Shown: in pieces, positions 1-12,888 of the stretch | Layout: each line of letters starts with the position of its first letter | Position numbering within the stretch: position 1 is the stretch's first letter | NCBI RefSeq assembly: GCF_002116695.1 | Contig: NZ_CP020477.1 | Location: 1,723,501 to 1,787,500, forward strand | Source of the DNA: Acidianus manzaensis | GTDB lineage: Archaea > Thermoproteota > Thermoprotei_A > Sulfolobales > Sulfolobaceae | DNA: 64,000 bases | Reading direction: 5' to 3' | Notes under the pieces: generated by a model | Told to the model about the DNA's origin: nothing | Seen by the model: only the letters and a program-made list of their open reading frames with translations | Databases searched by the model: none | Translations under genes and position numbers: made by a program

Positions 1-9
1 ATATTCGAA

Positions 10-279
<270 letters not shown>

Positions 280-307
280 AAATTTATATTACAACTCTAT
301 AAATACT

Positions 308-973
308 TTGATAACATTGAGTCTTATACAAGAACTAGAATACAAATTTCAGAATCTAAATGAAGTCTTAGCTTTTGTATTAGCAATTTTTTCCATAGCC
401 GTATTAGCAGTAAATAGAGTAATTTACTATGGACTTATAGAAGGTCAAGCTATAACACCTATTTTTCTTACTATTTATGTGGGTTTTCCTATAATAGCGG
501 CTACAGTTGCAATAGTACCTCATGAATTAGCGCATAGACAAGTGGCAAGAAGATACGGATGTTTATCAAGGTTTACTCTTAGTTTTACTGGATTCTTAGC
601 TACTACATTAATTAATTTGATAGCTTTCTTTGGCTTAGTATTCTTCTCTGGATATACTTTAATCTCATGTGTATTTTCCATGAGAGATAGAAAATTAGAT
701 GGAATAACTGCAGCAGCAGGACCAATAACAAACATAGGAATATCCATTTTATCATATATTATAGCTGCTAGCATACCAGCGACTTCTACTTCCATCTTAC
801 TCTTAAATTACTTGTTCTTCTATATTTCGGAATTTAACGCCGTAGTTGCATTCTTCAATCTCTTACCATTCTGGGTTTTAGATGGATTAAAAGTATTTAG
901 ATGGAACATAGCAGTATGGGGAGTACTCATAGCTATATCGTTAGTATTAATGTTTTTGACTGGGGAACTATGA
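308..973 (+). CDS. M50-family (site-2 protease-like) intramembrane metalloprotease
   Basis: A 221-residue multipass membrane protein. HELAH at residues 72-76 supplies the zinc-binding HExxH motif inside a hydrophobic segment. NLLPFWVLDG at 184-193 matches the second conserved M50 motif, with the third zinc ligand at Asp192. Such enzymes cut substrates within the membrane. The start is TTG at 308; there is no closer ATG. The stop TGA overlaps the ATG of the rhomboid gene (ATGA), so the two intramembrane proteases are probably co-translated. Substrate unknown. Confidence 0.85.
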   Translation: MITLSLIQELEYKFQNLNEVLAFVLAIFSIAVLAVNRVIYYGLIEGQAITPIFLTIYVGFPIIAATVAIVPHELAHRQVARRYGCLSRFTLSFTGFLATTLINLIAFFGLVFFSGYTLISCVFSMRDRKLDGITAAAGPITNIGISILSYIIAASIPATSTSILLLNYLFFYISEFNAVVAFFNLLPFWVLDGLKVFRWNIAVWGVLIAISLVLMFLTGEL

Positions 974-1527
974 AGCAGACTTTCGTCCTAATGATATTAG
1001 TATTAATAGGATATATTATAGGTTTAATTACTTCAATGTATTGTTTTTCATGTTTTATTTATTTGATTCAAGTAAATTATTTGGTATTTAGAGGGGATTA
1101 TTTATCACTTATTACATCAATTTTAGTGACTAATAGCTATATTGATTTCTTCTTCAACTTTCTCTCTCTACTAGTTATTTACTATCTTTTTGGATCAAAA
1201 GCAGGAAGATTGGAGTATTTAATTTTCTTCTTTTCTGGAATAATAGGTAACATTTTTAGTTTATTTCTATTTCCTCCCCTTACTGCTTCGGCTGGTGCAT
1301 CAGGAGGAATATTTGGAATATTAGCTTTCTATTTAACCATAGATATGTTAGAAAAAGGAAAATTTGATAAATATGGTTTCGCTATACTTTTAATGGTATT
1401 TGTATTTAGTGACATATTACCAGACGTAGACTATTTTGCTCATGTTGGAGGTATACTAGGAGGAGTAATATTAGCTTTTACAGTCTCATACTTTAATAAG
1501 AAAAAAGGCATAAGTTATAATTTATGA
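970..1527 (+). CDS. Rhomboid-family intramembrane serine protease
   Basis: A 185-residue membrane protein of about six transmembrane segments. GASG at residues 109-112 contains the catalytic Ser111, and FAHVGG carries the catalytic His158 of the rhomboid dyad. I chose the ATG at 970 because it forms an ATGA overlap with the stop of the upstream M50 gene; a longer reading from 901 would overlap that gene by 70 bases. Its own stop overlaps the ATG of the next small gene. Confidence 0.87.
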   Translation: MKQTFVLMILVLIGYIIGLITSMYCFSCFIYLIQVNYLVFRGDYLSLITSILVTNSYIDFFFNFLSLLVIYYLFGSKAGRLEYLIFFFSGIIGNIFSLFLFPPLTASAGASGGIFGILAFYLTIDMLEKGKFDKYGFAILLMVFVFSDILPDVDYFAHVGGILGGVILAFTVSYFNKKKGISYNL

Positions 1528-1685
1528 TTATAATCGAAGAAATTCTTATTATAATTGGTTTAATTATGATGCCTTACGGTTTGTATGAAGTCGCTAAAGG
1601 TGACACAACCAAAGACGTAAAAATAATTTTAATCACAATATCAATAGGATTATATATTGCTGAGCTATTATTAGTAGGATTGTGA
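1524..1685 (+). CDS. Small two-helix membrane protein (53 aa)
   Basis: Reads MIIIEEILIIIGLIMMPYGL onward: a hydrophobic helix, a short polar linker (YEVAKGDTTKD), then a second helix ending at VGL. The start overlaps the rhomboid stop (ATGA) and the stop overlaps the GTG of the next gene. Such tight stacking of four genes supports real translation of this short frame. Function unknown; it could assist the two proteases. Confidence 0.6.
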   Translation: MIIIEEILIIIGLIMMPYGLYEVAKGDTTKDVKIILITISIGLYIAELLLVGL

Positions 1686-2239
1686 AAATAGTAATTACTG
1701 GTACTCCTGGAGTAGGCAAAACTACTATTTCCAAATTTCTTTCATCAAAATTGTCGTATGAATATTTCCAAGTTTCATCTTTTATTATTCAAAATAAATT
1801 ATATTCATCTTTCGATCCGCTTAGGCAAACTTACAATATAGATGATGAAAAGGTAGCAGAAAAAATAAATGAATATTTAAAAAATAAGGATAACATAGTT
1901 GTAGAGACTATATATCCTTCTTTAATAGATTACGCAGATAAAGTTATAGTACTAAGAAGATATCCTTTAGATTTATATGAAGAATTAAAAAATAGAGGAT
2001 GGAACAACATAAAAATTGCAGAAAACGTAGAATCAGAAATTCTAGGAGTAACATTACAAGAAGCAATAGATTGGTTTAAGAATCCTTGTCAAATAAACGT
2101 TACTAGAAAAACAATAGAAGAAATATCAAATAAAATAATTAATAACGAATGTGAAGAGATAGATTGGCTTTCAGATAATAATGTTCAAGATCTTCTTTTT
2201 AAATTAGATAAGGTTATTAGTTCTATTGAGAATAACTAA
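1682..2239 (+). CDS. Adenylate kinase AK6/Fap7 family NMP kinase
   Basis: The P-loop GTPGVGKTT is at residues 7-15. The segment VIVLRRYPLDLYEEL...RGW...KIAENVESEIL matches the LID and base-binding region of archaeal AK6/Fap7 proteins, which are linked to nucleotide homeostasis and small-subunit ribosome maturation. Length (185 aa) is typical. The start is GTG, overlapping the stop of the preceding 53-aa gene. Family assignment is firm; the cellular role is from family knowledge. Confidence 0.85.
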   Translation: MKIVITGTPGVGKTTISKFLSSKLSYEYFQVSSFIIQNKLYSSFDPLRQTYNIDDEKVAEKINEYLKNKDNIVVETIYPSLIDYADKVIVLRRYPLDLYEELKNRGWNNIKIAENVESEILGVTLQEAIDWFKNPCQINVTRKTIEEISNKIINNECEEIDWLSDNNVQDLLFKLDKVISSIENN

Positions 2240-2242
2240 ATA

Positions 2243-3115
<873 letters not shown>

Positions 3116-3130
<15 letters not shown>

Positions 3131-3322
3131 AAATTTCTTTTTTGTATAATCTGGTATTTTTTTGATCTTACCTTCTCTTACCATTTCCGCAAGTACTTCT
3201 CTAAATTGCATAGGCGTAAACTCAACGTTTCTTTCTAATAATTCCATCCTTATTTCTTCTGAAGTCTTACCACCAGAACTAACAATTTCAAGGATTTTCT
3301 TCTTTAATTCGGTATTATCCAT
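3116..3322 (-). CDS. Small winged-helix-like protein (68 aa)
   Basis: The sequence has the look of a short winged helix: KKKILEIVSSGGKTSEEIRMEL, a recognition-like helix (TPMQFREVLAEMVREGKI) and a basic KKIPDYTKKKFLF hairpin. It is convergent with the Mrp gene. A T/A-rich stretch upstream (about 3330-3360) can serve as promoter. No specific family recognised. Confidence 0.6.
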
Positions 3323-3340
3323 GATATTAGTTTAACTTTA

Positions 3341-4305
<965 letters not shown>

Positions 4306-4384
4306 CGAATAATCTAAATATTTGAAGAGAATTTATTTTTATTGTTTAGATTACGCCTTATTTCTTTACATAGGAAACTCGTTC

Positions 4385-4416
<32 letters not shown>

Positions 4417-4428
4417 CTTTCAAATCAT

Positions 4429-4863
<435 letters not shown>

Positions 4864-4865
4864 CA

Positions 4866-6020
4866 TCACTCATGAATCTTATTCCACATCTCTCTAGCTA
4901 ACTTTCCATCATACTTGAACATATTAACTAAATCCTTAGCCTCCTCTCTTTTTTGCCTATGATTCTCTAGGAAATTATTAAGCTTCTCTACTAAAATTTG
5001 CTTTAATTCTCCAGTCAAAAGTTTACCACTCCTATAATCCTCTTCAATTTTCTTTATCTTTGCATCGTCATCTTCAAAAATCATGTATAGCCATTGAAAA
5101 GATACGTCAATATCCGGATTTCCTCCGTACTTTCTGTGAAGTTCTATCGTAGGTTGCCCACCGGAAAATGCATATTTCATGATTTTTCTTTCTACAGTTT
5201 TAGGATCATCAGTAAGATATATTGCGCTTTCTGGAATTGACGAACTCATTTTTCCCTCAGGTCCAGTTAGAGGAGGAACAAATTTACTATGTATTTGAGC
5301 TGCTTTATAATAGCCCAAACTTTCAGCTATATCCCTTTGTAATCTCCAATATGGATCTTGATCTATCCCAGCAGGAATTAAACATCTTTTTTTCTCAAAC
5401 ATTGTAGGAACTATTTGTAAAGCTGGATAGAATATTATACCTATATTAGAAGAATTATCCAAACCAAAAGTTGCTTTAACTTCAGAAAAAGTCAATTTTT
5501 TAGCTATTTTAGTAGCTAAAGGATACATATTTCTTATATACTCAGTATCTTGAAAGATAAATGTTCTATCTGGATCAAAACCTACTGCTATAATATCTAA
5601 GATATTATCGTAAGCGTACTGCCTAGTCTGGTCTAGAGTTAAATCAATGTTTCTCATAAATTTCTCGTCATCAGTTATTTCAATATATAAATTGACTTTG
5701 AACTTTTCCTGTAACCATTTTGTAAAAATGAAAGGCAATAGATGTCCAACATGCATTCCTAAAGATGGAGCTCTACCAGTATAAAGGAAAAATCCTTTCC
5801 CACTTTCATAATCGTTTAAAATCTTATCAAAATCTCTATGTGAGAAAAATACGTCTCTCCTTAACATTAAATGTAAATCTTCACCAACTAGCTTCTTTAC
5901 CCTCTCTTTTATTTCAGGAGTTATTTTTTGTGTTCCAAACTGCACAATAAGCTTATCATAATCTACTTTTCCCTTTACTTCCCAGGGAGTTACAGAGAAA
6001 TTTGAGTCAGACACAATCAA
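4866..6020 (-). CDS. trpS: Tryptophanyl-tRNA synthetase
   Basis: 384 residues, archaeal/eukaryal-type class I synthetase that charges tRNA-Trp. The HIGH-equivalent is HVGH at 90-93 within GRAPSLGMHVGH; KMSSS is at 257-261. IDQDPYWRLQRD and GPEGKMSSS are typical of TrpRS/TyrRS. The start is TTG at 6020, with GTG at 6014 as an alternative. It lies three bases from the convergent HTH-repeat gene. Confidence 0.95.
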   Translation of the reverse strand: MIVSDSNFSVTPWEVKGKVDYDKLIVQFGTQKITPEIKERVKKLVGEDLHLMLRRDVFFSHRDFDKILNDYESGKGFFLYTGRAPSLGMHVGHLLPFIFTKWLQEKFKVNLYIEITDDEKFMRNIDLTLDQTRQYAYDNILDIIAVGFDPDRTFIFQDTEYIRNMYPLATKIAKKLTFSEVKATFGLDNSSNIGIIFYPALQIVPTMFEKKRCLIPAGIDQDPYWRLQRDIAESLGYYKAAQIHSKFVPPLTGPEGKMSSSIPESAIYLTDDPKTVERKIMKYAFSGGQPTIELHRKYGGNPDIDVSFQWLYMIFEDDDAKIKKIEEDYRSGKLLTGELKQILVEKLNNFLENHRQKREEAKDLVNMFKYDGKLAREMWNKIHE

Positions 6021-6047
6021 AATTTTAAAGGAAAAGAAAAAATAAAC

Positions 6048-6692
6048 TTATGCCTTTTGGTTAATAGCAGCTGATGATAAAGGTAAGTCTGGGAATTTCT
6101 CTTTCATTTTCTGTTCAGCCACAGCAGATGCTTCTTCTAAGATCTTTCTGGCTTCTCCGCTAGGAGCTGCAGAGTATGAATATGCACCAGTAAAGTCTCC
6201 TGCCTCTACTACTACTTCTTGTAATCCCTCACCTAATTCTCCTATCTCAATGGACAATTCTGGCATTACTCCTCTCAAAGTAGATTTCAATTCATTTATT
6301 ACGCCAACTACTGGAACCAAATTTACAAAGACATCTCCTAATTCACTAACAGTCTCTAATCTTAATTCTACTTGCTCTAATGCAATCTGTGTAGTTAATA
6401 ATTGTTTACTTATTTTTCTTATCTCAGCTACTTCATTAGCATACATAGCAGCTCTTGCAGGATCTTTACTCATTTGAGCTTCTACTACCCTTTCAAATAA
6501 TAATCTATCTCTCTCCTGTAATCTGCCTATATAAGCATCTAATCTACTTACCATAGCGCTTATTTGATAGTGAGCATGGACGATCTTATACTTTAATGGT
6601 TCTTTACTTTTGAAAGCGCCTTTTATTCCATTGAATAAATTCTTATCTGATTGATTTCCATCCCAATATTTTTGGAAGTCTTTTCCAAGCAT
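6048..6692 (-). CDS. ESCRT-III homologue, CdvB1/CdvB2-type cell-division paralogue
   Basis: The segment [20 protein letters not shown]...[48 protein letters not shown] is a clear archaeal Snf7-fold ESCRT-III core with long alpha helices. The MIM2-like winged-helix tail of CdvB itself is absent, so this is a CdvB1/B2-type paralogue that constricts the membrane at cytokinesis. A longer frame begins at 6758, but the promoter at about 6720-6732 lies inside it, so I place the start at the ATG at 6692 ([10 protein letters not shown]), giving 214 residues. Confidence 0.85.
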   Translation of the reverse strand: MLGKDFQKYWDGNQSDKNLFNGIKGAFKSKEPLKYKIVHAHYQISAMVSRLDAYIGRLQERDRLLFERVVEAQMSKDPARAAMYANEVAEIRKISKQLLTTQIALEQVELRLETVSELGDVFVNLVPVVGVINELKSTLRGVMPELSIEIGELGEGLQEVVVEAGDFTGAYSYSAAPSGEARKILEEASAVAEQKMKEKFPDLPLSSAAINQKA

Positions 6693-6705
6693 CCTAATAT
6701 AATAG

Positions 6706-6743
<38 letters not shown>

Positions 6744-6761
6744 CAACATAAGTGACAAGTA

Positions 6762-7028
6762 TTGTCTTATACAGCTATTGATGATCCAGATGTAGATATT
6801 ATAAGCACTAAGAAGTATTTAAAAGTCTTTGTAGACCTAAGAGGAAAAGACTTGCAAGTCGATAAACTACTTCTTAGAGCAGACAATTTACATATTTACA
6901 TTTATGATCCTATTAGTAATATGATAATAAAGATAATTAATTTACCAGAAATAGTAGAGCCATTAAGTTTAACCATAAACCAAAGAAACGATACAATAAC
7001 ATTAACAGTAAAGAAAATAAACTACTAG
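6762..7028 (+). CDS. Small Hsp20/CS-domain-like protein (88 aa)
   Basis: Alternating beta-strand pattern ([43 protein letters not shown]) resembles the alpha-crystallin/CS beta-sandwich reduced to its core, without N- or C-terminal extensions. The start is TTG at 6762. It is divergent from the ESCRT-III gene and 16 bases upstream of alaX. A chaperone or adaptor role is inference. Confidence 0.55.
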   Translation: MSYTAIDDPDVDIISTKKYLKVFVDLRGKDLQVDKLLLRADNLHIYIYDPISNMIIKIINLPEIVEPLSLTINQRNDTITLTVKKINY

Positions 7029-7044
7029 CATAAACATTATATTT

Positions 7045-7755
7045 ATGACAGAAGAGCTTTATTTAAAAGATTCCTATTTGAAGGAATTTAAAGCAAAAAT
7101 AACAGATATTACCAATTCAGGAATAATATTAGATAAAACTGCATTTTATCCAGGCGGAGGCGGATTAGAAAACGATACTGGTAAAATTGTATATAATAAT
7201 AAGGAGTATATAGTAAAAAATGTAAAACGAGGAGAAGACAAATCGCAAATAATACACGAACTAGAATCAACAGAAGGATTAAATGTAGGTGACGAAATAC
7301 AAGGAATTATTGATTGGCAAAGAAGATATAGCATGATGAGACTACATACAGCATCTCACATAATGGCTGCTTTAGCATTCTCTAAATACAATGCGCTAGT
7401 TACAGGAGGGCACATTTCACCAGACTACGCTAAAGACGATTTTAACTTAGAAAATAAAGATCAAATATACGAAATAGTTAAAGAAGCTAACGATATTATT
7501 TCTAAAAATATTGAAGTAAAAGTATATTTCCTATCTAGAGAAGAAGCACTAATGATACCTGGAATTGTTAAATTAGCCGAAAGAAGTCCTCCCAATATCC
7601 AGACATGGAGAATCGTAGAAATACCTGGAATAGATATACAAGCTGATGGAGGACCACACGTCAAAAATACTTCAGAAATTGGAAAGATAGAAATTATAAA
7701 AATAGAAAATAAAGGTAAAAAACAAAAAAGAGTATATTACAAATTATCCCAATAA
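7045..7755 (+). CDS. alaX: AlaX-type alanyl-tRNA editing protein
   Basis: 236 residues. AlaX proteins hydrolyse Ser or Gly mischarged onto tRNA-Ala in trans. AFYPGGGGLENDTG matches the N-terminal glycine-rich motif; zinc ligands HTASH fall at 101-105 and His205 in DGGPHVKNTSEIG. The usual Cys of the CxxxH motif is Asp201 here, worth noting but compatible with metal binding. The length fits the medium AlaX-M class. Confidence 0.88.
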   Translation: MTEELYLKDSYLKEFKAKITDITNSGIILDKTAFYPGGGGLENDTGKIVYNNKEYIVKNVKRGEDKSQIIHELESTEGLNVGDEIQGIIDWQRRYSMMRLHTASHIMAALAFSKYNALVTGGHISPDYAKDDFNLENKDQIYEIVKEANDIISKNIEVKVYFLSREEALMIPGIVKLAERSPPNIQTWRIVEIPGIDIQADGGPHVKNTSEIGKIEIIKIENKGKKQKRVYYKLSQ

Positions 7756-7765
7756 CTTTTTTGAA

Positions 7766-8200
7766 TTATCCCCACACGTATTTCACTGCAGTTATAAATC
7801 TTACAGCAAAAGCAAATACTATACCAACAAAGTTAATAGCAGCTAAATACAAAGCTTGCAACTTTAAATAAGAGAAGAATAACAACAGTACAATTTCTGA
7901 CAAGCTAGAAAAGTGAAGTAGTATTACTAAAAGTAAAATCACAATAGTATAGTGAACTATTCCTCCGGAATAAGAAGAAGCGTGAAATCTAATCATTCGT
8001 TTCAAGAAACTTCCTTTTCTAGCATCAGCAAAAGTCCATAAATCATTAAGTATAAAATTGAATATAACAGAAGCCTCAATAGCTAGCGCAAGTGAGAAGA
8101 CAATAGGAATAAATCTAGACAAAGAGATAAATATTCCCTCATTAACTATAACTCCTCCTCCACCAACTATCAAGAACTTTAATAATTTTGGATCAAACAC
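7766..8200 (-). CDS. GtrA-family membrane protein
   Basis: 144 residues with four transmembrane segments in the GtrA pattern: KLLKFLIVGGGGVIVNEGIF at the start and FNFILNDLWTFAD after segment two. GtrA-like proteins are linked to movement of polyprenyl-linked sugars across the membrane. It sits 11 bases from the end of the convergent alaX. Confidence 0.83.
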   Translation of the reverse strand: MFDPKLLKFLIVGGGGVIVNEGIFISLSRFIPIVFSLALAIEASVIFNFILNDLWTFADARKGSFLKRMIRFHASSYSGGIVHYTIVILLLVILLHFSSLSEIVLLLFFSYLKLQALYLAAINFVGIVFAFAVRFITAVKYVWG

Positions 8201-8223
8201 AATTAGTACATCAGATGAAATAT

Positions 8224-9780
<1,557 letters not shown>

Positions 9781-9846
9781 GTATTAAAGATTATATGAAG
9801 GTAGAAAGAGGAAAAATTTAAAATTATTACGTATCGAAATATATAT

Positions 9847-9945
<99 letters not shown>

Positions 9946-10050
9946 GTGTTGATTTGAAAGAGTGTTACGTTCTCTCTATAAAGGCGTAAATGGAACATAA
10001 AGCCTTATTTTTGGAACAGTGTCACTTTCTAATAAGTAAGGTAGGAAAAT

Positions 10051-11310
10051 ATGCTAACTGACGTAACTAAGTTAGATGAAGAACAAAGAAGGAGAATGTT
10101 AAAGAAATTAGTAGAGAAACTCGGTCTGACGCAAACAGCTAAGTTACTGGAAATAGGAAGGAGTACTTTATACAGATACATAAATACAAACCAGAATATT
10201 CCTTTAGAAACTGTAAGAAAAGCTGCAGACATGTTAACACTAGATGAACTTTCAGACGTGATCTACGGACTGAAAGTAGTTGAAGTCGACGCTACTACTG
10301 CATTATCAGTAGTTATCAAAGCCATGAAAGATGAGAAGTTCCGCAACTTTTTCGTCTCGGTTCTCTATCAGTATTTAGGAGAATATCTGAAGAATATGTC
10401 ATCAACATACATAGTTACGGAAGAGGACGTAAAGAGATTCGAAAAATCACTCCAGGGTAAGACTAAAAGCACCATAGATATGAGGATGAGATATCTAATA
10501 CTGGCACTCACAAGGTTAGGGTATGAGCTGAGCCCAGACGGGATCCGAGACCTATTGGCTGAGCTGAGCGAAGAAAGCAGCAATATAGCTAGACATGCTG
10601 CTAATTCTTTGAAATTATTCATAAAGACGGTAATAAGAGAGAAGAACTTACAGTTAGCCCAATTTCTTTATAACTCATTCAAAGTTCCAAAATCAAGGTA
10701 TAAGTACAGACCACAACCCCTCTCTCTGGAGACTATAAGAGACATATTTGATAACATAAGTCATTTAGGGGCTAGGGCTTTCTTCTTATTGTTAGCAGAG
10801 TCTGGACTCAGGGTAGGAGAAGTTTATTCATTAAAATTAGATCAACTAGATCTAGAAAACCGCGTAATAAAAGTTATGAAAGAAACGGAAACTAAAAGAG
10901 CCTACGTTTCATTTATACATATTGAAACTAAAAAGTGGTTACAAGAAATCTATTTCCCGTATAGAGAAGAATTCATAAGGACTTACGAGCCTGCAGTTAA
11001 GCAAATAGGAGCAGATGTTGAAGTGTGGAAGCAGAAATTATTTCCTTTTCAATTAGCAGATTTGCGGGCTTCTATAAAAGAAGGAATGAGGAAAGTCTTG
11101 AGTAAGGAGTTCAGACTTTACGACTTAAGATCATTCTTCGCTTCTTATATGATAAAGAACGGAGTATCGCCCATGATAGTGAACTTATTACAGGGGAGAG
11201 CACCCCCTACTCAATTCCAAATACTCCAGAACCACTATTTCGTTATGAGTGAGATAGAGTTACAAAGAATTTTTGATGAAAAAGGACCTAAGCTACTTTC
11301 TCTAAAATAA
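10051..11310 (+). CDS. int: Tyrosine-recombinase integrase, pNOB8 type (element 1)
   Basis: 419 residues, apparently intact. The N-terminal HTH is at about 20-50 (LGLTQTAKLLEIGRSTLYRYI). The catalytic domain has Arg254 (SGLRVGE), Arg360 (YDLRSFFASYM) in the usual box II position, Arg383 (LQGR) and nucleophile Tyr396 (NHYFV). An undivided gene next to the tRNA is the pNOB8 arrangement, unlike the SSV type in which integration splits the gene. A close paralogue is broken at 57.5-60.7 kb. The operator-like ACTTTCTAA at about 10024-10032 precedes the start. Confidence 0.93.
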   Translation: MLTDVTKLDEEQRRRMLKKLVEKLGLTQTAKLLEIGRSTLYRYINTNQNIPLETVRKAADMLTLDELSDVIYGLKVVEVDATTALSVVIKAMKDEKFRNFFVSVLYQYLGEYLKNMSSTYIVTEEDVKRFEKSLQGKTKSTIDMRMRYLILALTRLGYELSPDGIRDLLAELSEESSNIARHAANSLKLFIKTVIREKNLQLAQFLYNSFKVPKSRYKYRPQPLSLETIRDIFDNISHLGARAFFLLLAESGLRVGEVYSLKLDQLDLENRVIKVMKETETKRAYVSFIHIETKKWLQEIYFPYREEFIRTYEPAVKQIGADVEVWKQKLFPFQLADLRASIKEGMRKVLSKEFRLYDLRSFFASYMIKNGVSPMIVNLLQGRAPPTQFQILQNHYFVMSEIELQRIFDEKGPKLLSLK

Positions 11311-11575
11311 GGTCAATCTCTTTACCTAAATATTGCTCCCATATCTGCCTAAGTGAAATAGGTAATGTAAGCACAAAGTAGCTTCCATGTCTGTATATGC
11401 TTCTTAGGCCTATCAGGATTTCACGCTCATTAGTTATAGCTGTCACGCTCCATTTCCCGTAACTTAGATATTTGTCGAAACGCTGAGGCAAATAAACATA
11501 ATAAATTTCCTTCCTACCATTTCTCATTTTAGACACTGTAACTCCAGGTATCAATAATTTACCTATTTCGGCCAT
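11288..11575 (-). CDS. Plasmid protein with AbrB-like features (95 aa)
   Basis: The C-terminal half (SYFVLTLPISLRQIWEQYLGKEIDLILEKV) looks like a SpoVT/AbrB swapped-hairpin DNA-binding motif, and the N-terminal half (IYYVYLPQRFDKYL) may be a degenerate second copy. It is the last gene of a leftward operon and overlaps the convergent integrase end by 23 bases. Its ATG follows the preceding stop closely, with a GGTGA ribosome-binding site beside a TAAACTGGGGAGTTTA-type repeat. Confidence 0.6.
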   Translation of the reverse strand: MAEIGKLLIPGVTVSKMRNGRKEIYYVYLPQRFDKYLSYGKWSVTAITNEREILIGLRSIYRHGSYFVLTLPISLRQIWEQYLGKEIDLILEKVA

Positions 11576-11581
11576 TCCAGT

Positions 11582-11830
11582 TCACCTAGTAAACTCCCCA
11601 GTTTCACGTAATTTTTCGACAATTTCTCTGAGCTTAGTTTCCTTATGCTCCGAAAGTTGCATAGTCCTAATTATAATATTTTGTAGAGTCTGATATTTCT
11701 TCTTATACTCCTTATTCTCTTTTTCGAGTCTTTCTATCTTCTTTTCTAATCTTTCAGCTAGTTCCCTATAGCGCTGCAGCTCTATCTTCAGTCTCTCATT
11801 CTCTTTAACGATCTCGCTTATTGCCATCAT
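11582..11830 (-). CDS. Coiled-coil plasmid protein (82 aa)
   Basis: Almost entirely a leucine-heptad, highly charged coiled coil (KENERLKIELQRYRELAERL onward). The last codons ETGEFTR are encoded by the plasmid palindrome. The start overlaps the CopG stop by four bases, so it belongs to the same operon and could partner the RHH protein. Confidence 0.65.
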   Translation of the reverse strand: MMAISEIVKENERLKIELQRYRELAERLEKKIERLEKENKEYKKKYQTLQNIIIRTMQLSEHKETKLREIVEKLRETGEFTR

Positions 11831-12027
11831 AACTCCCTCGTAAACGTTTCGTTTTGTAAATTCTCTTCTATTTTAGCAGCCTTTCTGTAGACTCTTCCCT
11901 TTCTATGGTTTAAGTAAAGTCTTATTGCTTCTCTGATAACTTCACTACGCTCTTTTCTATTATTTAAACAGTAAAGATCCAATTGCTGTAGTAATTCTTC
12001 GTTAACTTTGAATGTGATTACTCTCAT
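11827..12027 (-). CDS. Ribbon-helix-helix (CopG-type) regulator
   Basis: 66 residues. A beta strand (MRVITFKVNEELLQQLD) then two helices (ERSEVIREAIRLYLNHRKG) form an RHH DNA-binding dimer unit with a basic tail. CopG-like proteins are conserved in Sulfolobales plasmids, where they repress replication or maintenance genes. It lies inside a compact leftward operon. Confidence 0.8.
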   Translation of the reverse strand: MRVITFKVNEELLQQLDLYCLNNRKERSEVIREAIRLYLNHRKGRVYRKAAKIEENLQNETFTREL

Positions 12028-12237
12028 TTAGCTCACCTCGACAACTTCTAACTTGCCAATCCTGAGCTCCATTTTTACCGTAAATATCTCTTTGTCCTCT
12101 TCATAGATCTTTACTAGTATGTGTTCCGAATCAATTATGAAGTAGTTGAAATAGTCGTATACTCTTATCTTGTCTTCCAGTACGCTTTTTATCATATCTT
12201 CCACGTTATCCCAATCTAATTTTAGTAAATCCGTCAT
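12028..12237 (-). CDS. Hypothetical plasmid protein (69 aa)
   Basis: Acidic alpha/beta protein: an N-terminal helix (LDWDNVEDMIKSVLEDKIRVYDYF) then strands HILVKIYEEDKEIFTVKMELRIGKLEVVEV. No family recognised. Its stop immediately precedes the CopG start and its start overlaps the upstream gene by four bases. Confidence 0.55.
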   Translation of the reverse strand: MTDLLKLDWDNVEDMIKSVLEDKIRVYDYFNYFIIDSEHILVKIYEEDKEIFTVKMELRIGKLEVVEVS

Positions 12238-12494
12238 TCGTCCTCCAGCCTTCTTTTTATGTCATTCTTGTCATATCTTACTTCTCTTTTTAGAGAATAC
12301 AAGTTAGATTCTATTTTCTGTGCTAAGAATATTGACTTCTCTAATCTGCTGCTTATTGTTTCATCGTCTATTACGTCAGAAAATCTAAATTCTGTTTTCA
12401 GCATTCTAACTAAAGATAATAGTTCTCTAATGTTTTCATCGAGTTCGGTGAATAATTCGTGTAGTTCTGTTGTTTGCTCAGTCATCTTTCTCAC
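12234..12494 (-). CDS. Hypothetical helical plasmid protein (86 aa)
   Basis: All-helical charged protein (TTELHELFTELDENIRELLSLVRML, then KSIFLAQKIESNLYSLKREV), probably coiled coil. Overlaps its upstream neighbour by 17 bases and its downstream neighbour by four. No known function. Confidence 0.55.
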   Translation of the reverse strand: MRKMTEQTTELHELFTELDENIRELLSLVRMLKTEFRFSDVIDDETISSRLEKSIFLAQKIESNLYSLKREVRYDKNDIKRRLEDE

Positions 12495-12801
12495 CTATTG
12501 TTGCAATTATTTCCAATGCCTTTCTCGCCTTCTCTTTCACTCTTTCAATTATCCATTTTTTCGCATTTTCGTCCATCTCAACGACCTGAAGTACTCTGTC
12601 ATCTGAAGGAGCGTAACCCTTCAGTAGTTTGTAGTAGCCCGTCTTGCTTAGTTGCTTCATCTGTACCATTTCTTCGAAATCACTACTAAACTCCTGAACA
12701 AATTCTACTTTATCTTCTTTGTCTAGCAACGAAATCAAAAAAATCAAATCTTTTTTCCCGTTAACTGGGGGGTTTTTGCTTCGGATTTGAAGTGTGGACA
12801 T
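12478..12801 (-). CDS. HTH plasmid protein, first gene of the leftward operon
   Basis: 107 residues with a central HTH-like segment (MVQMKQLSKTGYYKLLKGYAPSDDRVLQVVEM) similar in style to the integrase N-terminal HTH, and a basic C-terminal helix. It begins just downstream of a perfect 12-1-12 palindrome, so it is a good candidate for autoregulation. Specific family not recognised. Confidence 0.6.
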   Translation of the reverse strand: MSTLQIRSKNPPVNGKKDLIFLISLLDKEDKVEFVQEFSSDFEEMVQMKQLSKTGYYKLLKGYAPSDDRVLQVVEMDENAKKWIIERVKEKARKALEIIATIGEKDD

Positions 12802-12815
12802 TTTTGTTATTACCT

Positions 12816-12840
12816 ATTACTTTCTAAGTTAGAAAGTAAT
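12816..12840. promoter_or_regulatory. Perfect palindromic operator with divergent promoters
   Basis: ATTACTTTCTAA and TTAGAAAGTAAT flank a single G: a perfect 12-bp inverted repeat, 15 bases from the ATG at 12801. Minus-strand TATA-like TTAAATA at about 12838-12847 lies just upstream, so binding would block the leftward operon. A half-site TTTCTAACTTA follows at about 12855. The half-site TTAGAAAGTA also occurs before the integrase (10024-10032), before the 13490 gene and at 18969. Confidence 0.65.
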
Positions 12841-12888
12841 ATTTAAGCTTTTTGTTTTCTAACTTACAACATAGAATGTCATATAATT

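Noticed and set aside
901..969. Longer rhomboid start at 901
   Set aside because: It would overlap the M50 gene by 73 bases; the ATG at 970 gives a typical ATGA coupling and a normal rhomboid N-terminus.
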